From assembly GCA_016844285.1 (NCBI GenBank), contig JAENIS010000058.1:1-9229 (forward strand): a stretch of DNA of 9,229 nucleotides. Direction: 5' to 3'. Positions 1 to 6,003 of the stretch are shown here, in pieces (position 1 is the stretch's first letter; every line of letters starts with the position of its first letter). A model generated the notes under the pieces. That model did no database searches, was not told the DNA's origin, and saw only the letters and a list, made by a program, of their open reading frames with translations. Origin of the DNA: Dehalococcoidales bacterium. GTDB lineage: Bacteria; Chloroflexota; Dehalococcoidia; Dehalococcoidales; UBA2162. The translations under genes were made by a program, and so were the position numbers.

Positions 1-24
1 ATCCAGATACCACCCTGCTTCTGG

Positions 25-44
25 ATTCCAGCCTACGCTGGAAT
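25..44. repeat. Perfect 8-bp palindromic hairpin (REP-like)
   Basis: ATTCCAGC at 25-32 pairs perfectly with GCTGGAAT at 37-44 around the loop CTAC. The surrounding text (CTGGATTCCAG, then GGAATGACGG) resembles the short dispersed palindromes of the type ATTCC-CGC...GCG-GGAAT-GAC found between genes in many bacteria. No T-run follows, so it is not a good intrinsic terminator. No second copy was seen in this window. Confidence 0.6.
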
Positions 45-92
45 GACGGTTATTGAACGTATACAAACTATTATGAGACACTTGGTAAGTAA

Positions 93-118
93 AAGAGAGG
101 GGCGTAGCCTCCTCTCTT
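93..118. repeat. Hairpin repeat, 8-bp arms
   Basis: AAGAGAGG at 93-100 pairs with CCTCTCTT at 111-118, and the inner GGC/GCC can extend the stem. It resembles the hairpin at 159-179 and is followed by a second short hairpin (128-132 with 149-153). It therefore looks like a decayed extra copy of the two-hairpin repeat described at 155-231. Confidence 0.5.
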
Positions 119-154
119 AAATCTCTTCCCCGTATGAGAGCTAAACTGCGGGGC

Positions 155-231
155 ATCTAAGAGGGGCGAAGCCCCTCTTTTTCTATTTCCCCCTCTCCTC
201 TTAGGAGAGGGGGATTAAGGGGGTGAGGTTA
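155..231 (+). repeat. Two-hairpin composite repeat, copy 1
   Basis: The unit starts ATCTAAGAG and contains a first perfect hairpin (159-167 with 171-179, loop GAA). A T-rich spacer follows, then a second perfect 11-bp hairpin (CCCCCTCTCCT at 189-199 with AGGAGAGGGGG at 203-213). It ends in a purine-rich tail, AAGGGGGTGAGGTTA. The same order of parts recurs at 1692-1771 in the same orientation, with different bases in the stems but preserved pairing. The second hairpin and tail look like part of a widespread MITE-type palindrome. Confidence 0.65.
159..183 (+). terminator. Intrinsic-terminator-like hairpin
   Basis: A perfect 9-bp GC-rich stem, AAGAGGGGC (159-167) with GCCCCTCTT (171-179), closes a GAA loop and runs directly into a T-rich tract on the + strand (TTTTTCT from 177). 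This is the shape of a rho-independent terminator for a rightward gene left of the window. On the other strand it could also help stop the leftward carrier gene that ends at 315. It is also the first half of the composite repeat, so its role as a terminator may be incidental. Confidence 0.5.
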
Positions 232-314
232 TCAGTAAGTGGTAATGTGTGCTTAAGCAGTCATTGGCTAATTAACAGACAGGATATTAGTGCTCTAAAC
301 AAGGAGAGGCCTTC

Positions 315-1538
315 CTACTTGTTGGTGGCAGGCTTGGTGATGACCAATACTGCTGGTACGGCGATGAAAGTTAATGCACCGAGGACAACAAAGGCGGTCC
401 GATAGCTGCCAAAAGTGTCAAACATCCAGCCGGCGAAGGGTGGGGAGACCATGCCGCCAAAGGTAACAAACACCATCAAAAGCCCCTGTATCGTGCCGAA
501 CGCCCGGCTGCCAAAAAGCTCTACCTGCAGGGATGACCGGAGGGGGACGACTCCGCCAAAGCCGAGGCCGAGGACAATCAGCGCCGGAATAAATTGTCCC
601 ACATTCTGGGCGAGAGCGAATGCCAGTACACCAATGGCTTGCATGCCACTCGCTATGGCGAAACAGCTTCTCCGGTCGATGAAATCAGCCAGCCAGCTAA
701 GACCCAATCTCCCGATAACATTGGACAGAGCAAAGACCAGGGCAAGAAATCCCGCCGTTTGCCGGGAGAGACCCACACTCACCAGATACGGAAGCTGGTG
801 GACAATAATGGCCATTGATGCTATCCCGCCGAACAATGTGGCTACTGACAGTAGCCAGAAATCCTTATTCTTCAGGCTTTCTCGCGCTGTCAGGCCGCTT
901 GGCTTTGGCTTCTGCTCTGGAGATGTCCTTGATTCTGCCAAGGCAGGAGTCTCTCTCGAAGGTCCCTTCGGGAACAGAGCTAAAGGTATGGCTAGAAGCC
1001 AGGCGCCTACCCCGAAGAGAGCCAGTGCTGTTCTCCAGCTAAATTGGTCAATTATCCAGACGACACCTGGTATCAGCAGACCACCGGCAGCGTAGCCAGC
1101 CATGATTAAGCCCATGGCCAGGGACGTCCCTTTCCGGAATGACTTGGCGATGGCAGTTATTGACACCACTGGTGAAATCAGGCTGGTGCCCAGGGCATAA
1201 ATCAGAGAAATAACATAAAAGCCGGTCAAGTCCTGGATGCGGCTGAGAAATATTCCGGACACACCGAAGATAGCGATGCCAACCAGCATTAGCTTTTTGA
1301 AGCCAACTCTATCAGCCAGGATACCGACAACCGGGGCTAAAAGGCCAGACTCGAAACCGCGGAAGGTAGAAGCCAGTGAAATAAGGGCATACGCCCAGCC
1401 GAATTCGACGGCGATGGGGTTAAAGAAGGCACTAAAGCCATAGAAGAAAGTAGCCCCAACATAGAGGTTAATTGGAGCGGCAATGATGACAATCCACCAG
1501 CCATAAGAAATACCACCCTTTAGTTTAGGTAAAGGCAT
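315..1538 (-). CDS. MFS transporter, oxalate/formate or monocarboxylate-type
   Basis: A 407-residue inner-membrane carrier of the major facilitator superfamily, full length for the family, with about twelve hydrophobic segments in two halves. A hydrophilic central loop lies near residues 190-225 (PKGPSRETP...KNKDFW). The loop 2-3 signature is visible as GILADRVGFKK (72-82) and its second-half counterpart as GRLGLSWLADFIDRR (276-290). The N-terminal pattern YGWW...FFNP...EFGW is typical of the oxalate:formate antiporter/monocarboxylate porter cluster. The substrate cannot be read from sequence, but a small organic acid is the family expectation. It stands alone on this strand and is related to the carrier at 6004-7257. 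The ATG at 1538 lacks a well-placed Shine-Dalgarno; see the promoter entry. Divergent from the 1873 gene. Confidence 0.9.
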   Translation of the reverse strand: MPLPKLKGGISYGWWIVIIAAPINLYVGATFFYGFSAFFNPIAVEFGWAYALISLASTFRGFESGLLAPVVGILADRVGFKKLMLVGIAIFGVSGIFLSRIQDLTGFYVISLIYALGTSLISPVVSITAIAKSFRKGTSLAMGLIMAGYAAGGLLIPGVVWIIDQFSWRTALALFGVGAWLLAIPLALFPKGPSRETPALAESRTSPEQKPKPSGLTARESLKNKDFWLLSVATLFGGIASMAIIVHQLPYLVSVGLSRQTAGFLALVFALSNVIGRLGLSWLADFIDRRSCFAIASGMQAIGVLAFALAQNVGQFIPALIVLGLGFGGVVPLRSSLQVELFGSRAFGTIQGLLMVFVTFGGMVSPPFAGWMFDTFGSYRTAFVVLGALTFIAVPAVLVITKPATNK

Positions 1539-1544
1539 CGGTTA

Positions 1545-1584
1545 ATTCTACACCCTTATCCAGCGCAAGCTCAAGAGGGTGTAG
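1545..1584 (-). promoter_or_regulatory. Candidate promoter with overlapping inverted-repeat operator for the 315-1538 carrier
   Basis: Read on the minus strand, TTGAGC (1574-1569), an 18-base spacer and TAGAAT (1550-1545) resemble sigma-70 -35 and -10 boxes. The predicted start point falls at or next to the ATG at 1538, which would give a leaderless mRNA and explain the missing ribosome site. A perfect 9-bp inverted repeat, CTACACCCT (1548-1556) and AGGGTGTAG (1576-1584), brackets the -35 box, and one arm overlaps the -10. That placement suits a repressor operator. The boxes are imperfect, so this is a proposal. Confidence 0.4.
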
Positions 1585-1599
1585 CTGGCTTGTTCAATG

Positions 1600-1611
1600 A
1601 CCTCACCCCCT
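1600..1611 (-). repeat. Inverted copy of the composite-repeat tail
   Basis: ACCTCACCCCCT at 1600-1611 is the exact reverse complement of AGGGGGTGAGGT at 218-229. The two copies flank the carrier gene at 315-1538 in opposite orientation. In widespread MITE-type elements this motif forms the outer arms, so this is probably a half-copy or a decayed second element in reverse orientation. Confidence 0.5.
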
Positions 1612-1691
1612 CTTCAACGCCTGTCTTGAGGAGGAGAACGTGAGGACAGACGAATCCCCTTTTCAAACAACACCTTCTAAGCTAAGGAGGA

Positions 1692-1771
1692 ATCTAAGAG
1701 AGCCTTCGGCTCTCTTAGAAATACTTCCCCTTCCCCTTAGTAAAGGGAAGGGGAAAAAGGGGATAGGGTTA
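1692..1771 (+). repeat. Two-hairpin composite repeat, copy 2
   Basis: Starts ATCTAAGAG like copy 1 (155-231). The first hairpin has a perfect 12-bp stem, TCTAAGAGAGCC (1693-1704) with GGCTCTCTTAGA (1708-1719), loop TTC. The second has an 11-bp stem, TTCCCCTTCCC (1725-1735) with GGGAAGGGGAA (1745-1755). The tail ends GGATAGGGTTA, matching the GGGTGAGGTTA end of copy 1. Bases in the stems differ between copies but pairing is kept. Together with the neighbouring hairpin at 1784-1807 and the inverted motif at 1600-1611, it fills most of the 1539-1872 gene-free stretch. Confidence 0.65.
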
Positions 1772-1783
1772 CCTTAAATCAAA

Positions 1784-1807
1784 GCAAAGGGGGGCTTTGC
1801 CCCTCTT
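1784..1807. repeat. Additional hairpin of the same style
   Basis: GCAAAG (1784-1789) pairs with CTTTGC (1795-1800); an alternative pairing AGGGG (1788-1792) with CCCCT (1800-1804) is also possible. The sequence GGGGGGCTTTGCCCCTCTT resembles the hairpin at 159-179 and may be a decayed copy of that unit. It lies just upstream of the promoter region of the 1873 gene. Confidence 0.4.
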
Positions 1808-1824
1808 CGACCTCCTACCAGGTG

Positions 1825-1843
1825 TGGTATGATATGCTAGAAT
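1825..1843 (+). promoter_or_regulatory. Candidate extended -10 promoter for the 1873 gene
   Basis: Two overlapping extended -10 elements are visible: TGGTATGAT at 1825-1833, and TATG-C-TAGAAT at 1833-1843, a TRTGN motif followed by five of six -10 consensus bases. No good -35 is present, which is common for extended -10 promoters. The TGGTATGAT motif recurs on the minus strand at 7775-7783 and nearly identically (TGGTATAAT) at 8421-8429. Confidence 0.4.
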
Positions 1844-1872
1844 TGGGCTTAGCATCATTGAGGAGGTGAAAA

Positions 1873-2259
1873 ATGCCGGGGAGTGAACCTGAGAATGACG
1901 ATAGGGAAGGTGAATGGATGCAACACCACTGGCACCATAACTCATCACCCGGTCTCTATGCTGGACTGATACTGGTCATGCTCGGTGTCGTTTTCTTCCT
2001 CTCGTCTCAAGGTTTGATTGGCAGAGGCGATTGGTGGAAGTATTTTATCATTGGTCTGGGTAGCCTCTTTCTTATCGAGGTGCTGGTGCGCTATATCCAG
2101 CCTGCTTACCGTAGACTGAAATTTGGCAAACTGGTGGCTGGCCTTATCCTTATCTCTATTGGATTTGCCTCCCTTACCGGCATCGGTAACTGGTGGCCGC
2201 TGATTCTGATTGCAATTGGTCTTGCCATGTTGGTCAATGCCTTGTTCCGGCGGAGATAG
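1873..2259 (+). CDS. LiaI/LiaF-like (DUF5668-type) four-helix membrane protein
   Basis: A 128-residue protein with a polar, His-rich N-terminus (HHWHH near 18-22) and four hydrophobic segments at about 28-46, 54-74, 86-103 and 106-124, ending in RRR. The helices come as two copies of a two-helix unit: a Gly-rich helix of the form GLIL..LGxxF, then a Trp-containing turn (WWKY, NWWPL), then a second helix ending in a conserved Gly. This resembles the LiaI/LiaF transmembrane region seen in envelope-stress proteins. Molecular function is unknown; a structural or sensing role in the cytoplasmic membrane is likely. The start is fixed by AGGAGGTG at 1861-1868, four bases before the ATG. It is the first of three adjacent genes sharing this unit. 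Confidence 0.8.
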   Translation: MPGSEPENDDREGEWMQHHWHHNSSPGLYAGLILVMLGVVFFLSSQGLIGRGDWWKYFIIGLGSLFLIEVLVRYIQPAYRRLKFGKLVAGLILISIGFASLTGIGNWWPLILIAIGLAMLVNALFRRR

Positions 2260-2263
2260 AGCG

Positions 2264-2292
2264 TTGACTGGCTGTCGGACTTGCCGTATAAT
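2264..2292 (+). promoter_or_regulatory. Near-consensus sigma-70 promoter
   Basis: TTGACT at 2264-2269, a 17-base spacer and a perfect TATAAT at 2287-2292 form the strongest promoter in the window. The predicted start point is near 2299, giving a leader of about 25 bases with GGGAGG at 2315-2320 before the ATG at 2325. It would drive the PspC-domain gene and the coupled 2810 gene independently of the 1873 gene. Confidence 0.85.
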
Positions 2293-2324
2293 GCGGCCGA
2301 CTTAGGGAAGTATCGGGAGGAATC

Positions 2325-2807
2325 ATGGAGAAAAGGCTGTATCGTAGTAGGAGCGACCGGATGCTCTGTGGAGTTTGCGGTGGCCTGGCCAGGTATTTCA
2401 GTATTGACCCAACCATTGTTCGGCTCATCGCCGTATTGACGATATTCCTTGGCGGGATTGGTATCCCGGCTTACATTATTCTGGCGATTGTCGTGCCTCT
2501 GGAAGGCTCAAAGACAGCCGAACCGAGAGAGACGATTCAGGCAAACGTCGAGGAAATGAAGACAACGGCCACGGAGATGGGACGCCAGTTCCGGTCCGGC
2601 TTTGGGCAGGAAAAGGAAGCTGCTGGAGAAGCGCCCCGCGTTCGCCAGAGTAGCCTCCTTGTCGTCGGTGTTATCCTGCTTCTTCTTGGTGTTATCTTCC
2701 TGATGGGTAGCTTCAATATCTTCTGGTGGTGGCACTGGGGTACTCTCTGGCCGCTGGTTCTGGTCGCTATCGGTGTGCTGATTATCTGGAATGCGAGGAG
2801 GCGGTAA
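2325..2807 (+). CDS. PspC-domain protein with LiaF-like membrane tail
   Basis: A 160-residue protein. Residues 3-60 form a PspC domain: [18 protein letters not shown], a [11 protein letters not shown] turn and a long hydrophobic segment ending IVVPLE, with the family's conserved pattern. A charged, probably helical linker follows (about 64-105). Two C-terminal membrane helices (about 109-127 and 140-156) are separated by a Trp-rich turn ([11 protein letters not shown]), closely matching the unit in its neighbours. PspC proteins sit in the cytoplasmic membrane and, in proteobacteria, relay envelope stress to PspA/PspF; none of those partners is encoded here. A near-consensus promoter precedes the gene. 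The stop is two bases before the next start, with that gene's ribosome site inside this gene's 3' end, so translation is probably coupled. Confidence 0.88.
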   Translation: MEKRLYRSRSDRMLCGVCGGLARYFSIDPTIVRLIAVLTIFLGGIGIPAYIILAIVVPLEGSKTAEPRETIQANVEEMKTTATEMGRQFRSGFGQEKEAAGEAPRVRQSSLLVVGVILLLLGVIFLMGSFNIFWWWHWGTLWPLVLVAIGVLIIWNARRR

Positions 2808-2809
2808 TC

Positions 2810-3085
2810 ATGGCGGACAGGAAGCCAGAGAGAGTGGGTGGTGCCCCGGTATGGGGTATTTTCTTGCTATTCCTGGGTATCGTCTTTCTATTGCAGAGTC
2901 TTAATGTCCTCTCCTGGGGTCTCTGGGAAACACTATGGCGATTCTGGCCGGTGCTACTCATTATTACTGGTCTGGGCATTATTCTGCACCGCTATAATGT
3001 CTGGCTGGTCAGTCTTCTCATCCTGGCCATACTCGGTGTCTGTCTGGTCATCGCCATCTGGCAACAGGGAGCCATCTCCGTCTGA
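2810..3085 (+). CDS. LiaF-like (DUF5668-type) three-helix membrane protein
   Basis: A 91-residue protein with a short basic N-terminus (MADRKPERVGG) and three hydrophobic segments at about 14-32, 44-60 and 64-84. The first two repeat the unit of the neighbouring genes: GIFLLFLGIVFLL, a Trp-rich loop (SWGLWETLWRFWP), then VLLIITGLGIIL. The third helix is extra. I start it at the ATG at 2810 because GAGGAGG at 2795-2801 lies eight bases upstream; the same frame is open further upstream but only inside the PspC gene. Probably a membrane partner of the PspC protein; function unknown. No clear terminator follows. Confidence 0.78.
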   Translation: MADRKPERVGGAPVWGIFLLFLGIVFLLQSLNVLSWGLWETLWRFWPVLLIITGLGIILHRYNVWLVSLLILAILGVCLVIAIWQQGAISV

Positions 3086-3195
3086 TTCATTAAACCCGGT
3101 CGAATTTACCACGCCGATGCTTCTTCTGAAGTTAAGGGTGCGCTCTGTTATTGTGGCTATGCCTTCGATAGAAGGATGCTCCAAAACGGTAGCCC

Positions 3196-3224
3196 TTGCA
3201 CCGATTCTATGCTAGTGCTATTAT
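3196..3224 (+). promoter_or_regulatory. Candidate sigma-70 promoter for the 3277 gene
   Basis: TTGCAC (3196-3201) and TATTAT (3219-3224, five of six consensus bases) are separated by exactly 17 bases. The start point would lie near 3231, leaving a leader of about 46 bases that carries the AAGGAG ribosome site at 3266-3271. This is the only good promoter candidate between 3086 and 3276; the rest of that gap shows no recognisable feature. Confidence 0.5.
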
Positions 3225-3276
3225 CCAGCTATCCGAAAAGTCTAGGTTTGGTAGTAATCAAGGATAAGGAGAATTA

Positions 3277-4641
3277 ATGATGGGAAACATTGCCGAGTAC
3301 ATAGCATCTTATGCTACTTCAATAAAATATAAAGACATACCGCCAGAGGTAGTGCACAAGACACAAGGACTTCTCATTGATACGCTTGGTTGCGCCATTG
3401 GAGGCTACAGCAGCGAACCGGCAAAAATAGCGCGCCGGATTGCGGGAAAAGTCTCCCAGTGTGATATGCCAGCGACTATCATCGGCAGTGGTCAGAAGTC
3501 TACTCCTGAGTTAGCTACTTTCGCTAATGGTATCATGATGCGCTATCTGGACTTCAACGATGGGTTCGGGGCAAAGACAGGCGGTCATCCCAGTGATAAC
3601 TTCGCCCCTGTTCTCACCTGTGCTGATGCCGTTCATGCCAGTGGTAGGGAAGTCATCGTTGCCGCAGTCCTGGCCTATGAGGTCTTTTGCCGGTTAGGCG
3701 ATCAGGTTGAACTTGCACCCAGAGGTTTTGATTACGCTGTTAATGGCGTTATCTCATGTGCCGTGGCAGCAGGCAAGCTTCTTGGCTTATCTCAAGCACA
3801 GATGGTTCAGGCCATTAACCTTGCCATTACTCCCAATATTTCCCTTTGGCAAACTCGCGTAGGCGAGGTATCGATGTGGAAGGGCGCCGCCATGCCAAAT
3901 GCTGCCCGTAATGCCGTCTTCGCTGCCATGATGGCGAAGGAAGGCATGACCGGACCAAGCCCTATCTTTGAAGGCCGTTACGGCTTATTTAAGGCAGTTA
4001 CGGGTCCCTTCCAGTTGGCAGAGTTTGGTGGGAATGGCCGACCTTTCCGCATTATGGATGCTACAATCAAGAAATACCCTTGCGGTCAGGTTGCTCAGAC
4101 CGCCATTGACGCCGCTCTTCAGCTACGTTCAAAGATATCAGGCGTGGACGAAATTGCTGAGATAAACATAGAGACATTCGCTAGCGGTAAGGCCGTTATG
4201 GCCGATGATGCTGAGAAATGGCATCCTGAGACGAGGGAGAGCGCTGACCACAGTTCGCCATATGTAGTTGCGGTGGCACTGATGTATGGTTCCGTGGAGC
4301 AAAGCCACTTTGAGGATGAATATCGGCGCAACCATACTTTGCTTGACTTGATGCAGAAAATAAAAGTAAATGACGTAGACGAGTTGACCCGGATGTATCC
4401 GCAGGCTAGCCCGAATCGTGTGGAGATTGTGACCAAGTCGGGCAAGAAACTATCGGTGATGGTGCCGTACCATCATGGCCATTACCTGAACCCTCTTAAC
4501 GATAGAGAAATAGAGGAAAAGTTTAATTCCCTGACGAGGACACTGTTAACACCAGCCCAGAGTAAAGAGCTGGTATCACTCATCTGGAATCTGGAAAAAC
4601 TCGATGATGCCAGTAAAATAATGCAACTACTTAGGATATAA
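3277..4641 (+). CDS. MmgE/PrpD family protein (2-methylcitrate dehydratase-like)
   Basis: A 454-residue cytosolic enzyme, the usual length for MmgE/PrpD. Signatures in order: RYLDFNDG (89-96), GGHPSDN (102-108), WKGAAMPNAARNA (201-213), FEGRYGL (231-237), KKYPCGQVAQ (265-274), ADHSSPY (323-329) and GHYLNPLNDREIEEKF (401-416). The family includes 2-methylcitrate dehydratase, cis-aconitate decarboxylase and epimerases acting on small di- and tricarboxylates. The segment GFDYAVN (150-156), where I would expect an active-site His in the well-studied members, carries no His, so a classical PrpD or aconitate decarboxylase role is uncertain. AAGGAG at 3266-3271 serves either of two adjacent ATGs, 3277 or 3280; spacing slightly favours 3280. 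An isocitrate-dehydrogenase-family gene follows after 83 bases, probably in the same transcript. Confidence 0.88.
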   Translation: MMGNIAEYIASYATSIKYKDIPPEVVHKTQGLLIDTLGCAIGGYSSEPAKIARRIAGKVSQCDMPATIIGSGQKSTPELATFANGIMMRYLDFNDGFGAKTGGHPSDNFAPVLTCADAVHASGREVIVAAVLAYEVFCRLGDQVELAPRGFDYAVNGVISCAVAAGKLLGLSQAQMVQAINLAITPNISLWQTRVGEVSMWKGAAMPNAARNAVFAAMMAKEGMTGPSPIFEGRYGLFKAVTGPFQLAEFGGNGRPFRIMDATIKKYPCGQVAQTAIDAALQLRSKISGVDEIAEINIETFASGKAVMADDAEKWHPETRESADHSSPYVVAVALMYGSVEQSHFEDEYRRNHTLLDLMQKIKVNDVDELTRMYPQASPNRVEIVTKSGKKLSVMVPYHHGHYLNPLNDREIEEKFNSLTRTLLTPAQSKELVSLIWNLEKLDDASKIMQLLRI

Positions 4642-4724
4642 CCGCCCTGAGAATCTCATTAACGCTGCGATAGTTTGAAAATTGGGTTCAATCTGTCAGC
4701 GATGTTTCCTGGAGGAAGGCTCGA

Positions 4725-5789
4725 ATGCGTATCTTAGTTCTACCTTGCGATGGAATCGGCCCAGAGATAACTGAAGCAACAATGAGCGTACTGGAGGCCG
4801 CTGACAATGTATTTGGCCTGAGACTCACGTGTGATTACGACGATGTCGGTTTTGTCAGCCTCAAGAAATATGGTACCACGTTGCGCGATGAGGTTCTCGA
4901 AAGAGCAAAAACCTATGATGGGGTTGTCCTAGGCCCGGAATCACACATGGATTACCCTGCCGTTGAAAAAGGTGGGAGAAATGTGTCGGCCGGTTTTCGT
5001 ATTGGGCTTGACCTTTATGCGAATGTCCGTCCAGCACGCTCGCGCCCGTTCCTTGGCAGGGGAGTGCCGAATATGGACCTTGTCATTATGCGTGAGGCCA
5101 CCGAGGGATTCTATGCCGACCGCAACATGTTTGTGGGATGGGGCGAAGTGATGCCTACACCTGATATGGCACTCTCCATCCGCAAGATTACGGCACATTG
5201 TTCCGAGCGCATTGCTCGCCGTGCCTTCGAACTTGCCATGAAACGGCGTCGAAAAGTCACTGCAATCCATAAAGTCAACTGCTTCAAACTCACCGATGGC
5301 TTGTTCCTGAATCAGGTACGAAAAGTCGCCAAGGAATTCCCGGAAGTCGAGTTGAACGATGTGCTTATCGACGCAATGACCGCTCACTTAGTACGCGACC
5401 CCTCGCGCTTTGATGTGATTGTAGCTACTAACTTCTACGGCGACATTTTATCCGACCTGGCGAGCGAACTCTCCGGCAGTATCGGTCTGGCTGGCTCAAT
5501 CATGGCTAGTGATACTCTTTGTTGTGCTCAAGCCCAACACGGTTCAGCTCCGGATATCCAAAATCTAGATAGAGCCAACCCCACTTCAATGATTTTGTCG
5601 GTGGCAATGATGCTGCAATGGATAGGCGAGCACCAAAAATCTGATACTCTGAATAAGGCTGGCAATGCGATGGAGGCGGCGGTTGACAGTGTGTTAGCCG
5701 ACCCGGCATCTCGAACAGCCGACGTCGGTGGCTCACTCGGATGCAAAGCCTTTGGCAAGCGTGTCGCTGATGCAATCCACACTGCCTAG
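4725..5789 (+). CDS. Isocitrate/isopropylmalate dehydrogenase family protein, probably NAD-dependent
   Basis: A 354-residue soluble beta-decarboxylating dehydrogenase, standard length. It has the nucleotide-side start LPCDGIGPEI (6-15), substrate Arg residues in FRIGLDLYANVRPAR (R92, R102), REATEGFY (R123, catalytic Tyr130), HKVNCFK (catalytic Lys183) and metal-binding Asp216, Asp240 and Asp244 (NFYGDILSDL). The cofactor loop is QHGSAPDI (271-278); Asp-Ile directly after HGSAP is the pattern of NAD-preferring members, where NADP enzymes have Lys-Tyr. Around 86-92 (NVSAGFR) it matches neither the SxN pattern of isocitrate dehydrogenase nor the Leu-rich pattern of isopropylmalate dehydrogenase. 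The substrate is therefore open: isocitrate, a methyl- or homo-isocitrate, tartrate or another malate-type acid. GGAGGAA at 4711-4717 sets the start. It follows the MmgE/PrpD gene. Confidence 0.88.
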   Translation: MRILVLPCDGIGPEITEATMSVLEAADNVFGLRLTCDYDDVGFVSLKKYGTTLRDEVLERAKTYDGVVLGPESHMDYPAVEKGGRNVSAGFRIGLDLYANVRPARSRPFLGRGVPNMDLVIMREATEGFYADRNMFVGWGEVMPTPDMALSIRKITAHCSERIARRAFELAMKRRRKVTAIHKVNCFKLTDGLFLNQVRKVAKEFPEVELNDVLIDAMTAHLVRDPSRFDVIVATNFYGDILSDLASELSGSIGLAGSIMASDTLCCAQAQHGSAPDIQNLDRANPTSMILSVAMMLQWIGEHQKSDTLNKAGNAMEAAVDSVLADPASRTADVGGSLGCKAFGKRVADAIHTA

Positions 5790-5893
5790 CTACCTTCGAG
5801 CGCTATTCAGATGTCTTTAATGTGTTGAGTTTAGAAAAATAGACACGTTTCACAAGAGACAAGGATGTAATTGTAACGCAACTTTGACCGCGC

Positions 5894-5954
5894 GACGAAG
5901 CTAACTGGCGCCGCCAGATTTATGCTAGACTCTTTGCTCCCTGGCTGCTTCGTC
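5894..5954 (+). promoter_or_regulatory. Nested inverted repeats upstream of the second carrier
   Basis: GACGAAGC (5894-5901) and GCTTCGTC (5947-5954) form a perfect 8-bp inverted repeat. Enclosed within it is a smaller perfect hairpin, CTGGC (5905-5909) with GCCAG (5913-5917), and a possible extended -10 element, TATG-C-TAGACT (5921-5931). The right arm lies about 50 bases before the start at 6004. This could be an operator pair around a promoter or a structured 5' leader. No -35 box is convincing, and TTGACC at 5884-5889 is too far from the -10. Confidence 0.3.
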
Positions 5955-6003
5955 CTCATCCCGTAAAAAATAGAATACCTCATTAGCTATCGGAGAAGCA
6001 TCG

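Larger units (their letters stand above)
1..314. other. Gene-free intergenic stretch rich in hairpin repeats
   Basis: No credible coding frame is visible here. The stretch holds at least four separate inverted repeats (25-44, 93-118, 159-179, 189-213), listed individually, and a weaker one with arms CCCCG at 128-132 and CGGGG at 149-153. The flanking gene on the right (315-1538) runs leftwards and ends at 315, so the region lies downstream of it and presumably downstream of a gene left of the window. The density of GC-rich palindromes fits a pile-up of REP/MITE-like elements rather than regulatory DNA for a neighbour. Confidence 0.6.

Noticed and set aside
93..213. Series of hairpins considered as a CRISPR-like array
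   Set aside because: The hairpins differ in sequence and spacing, with no identical direct repeats and no spacers of constant length.
415..1095. Long + strand frame of 226 codons antisense to the MFS gene
   Set aside because: Pro- and Arg-rich shadow of a clear 12-helix carrier on the other strand; no ribosome site and no recognisable motifs.
2838..3215. A long + strand frame overlapping the third membrane gene and extending past it
   Set aside because: It is out of frame with the well-supported 2810-3085 gene, has no ribosome site, and its composition is that of a shifted frame. The antisense frame at 2954-3184 was rejected for the same reasons.
4648..4658. 11-base palindrome TGAGAATCTCA between the two enzyme genes
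   Set aside because: It is short, has a one-base centre and no T-run, so it is neither a terminator nor a supported operator.
4941..5387. 148-codon minus-strand frame
   Set aside because: Antisense shadow of the dehydrogenase gene, whose catalytic motifs are intact on the + strand.
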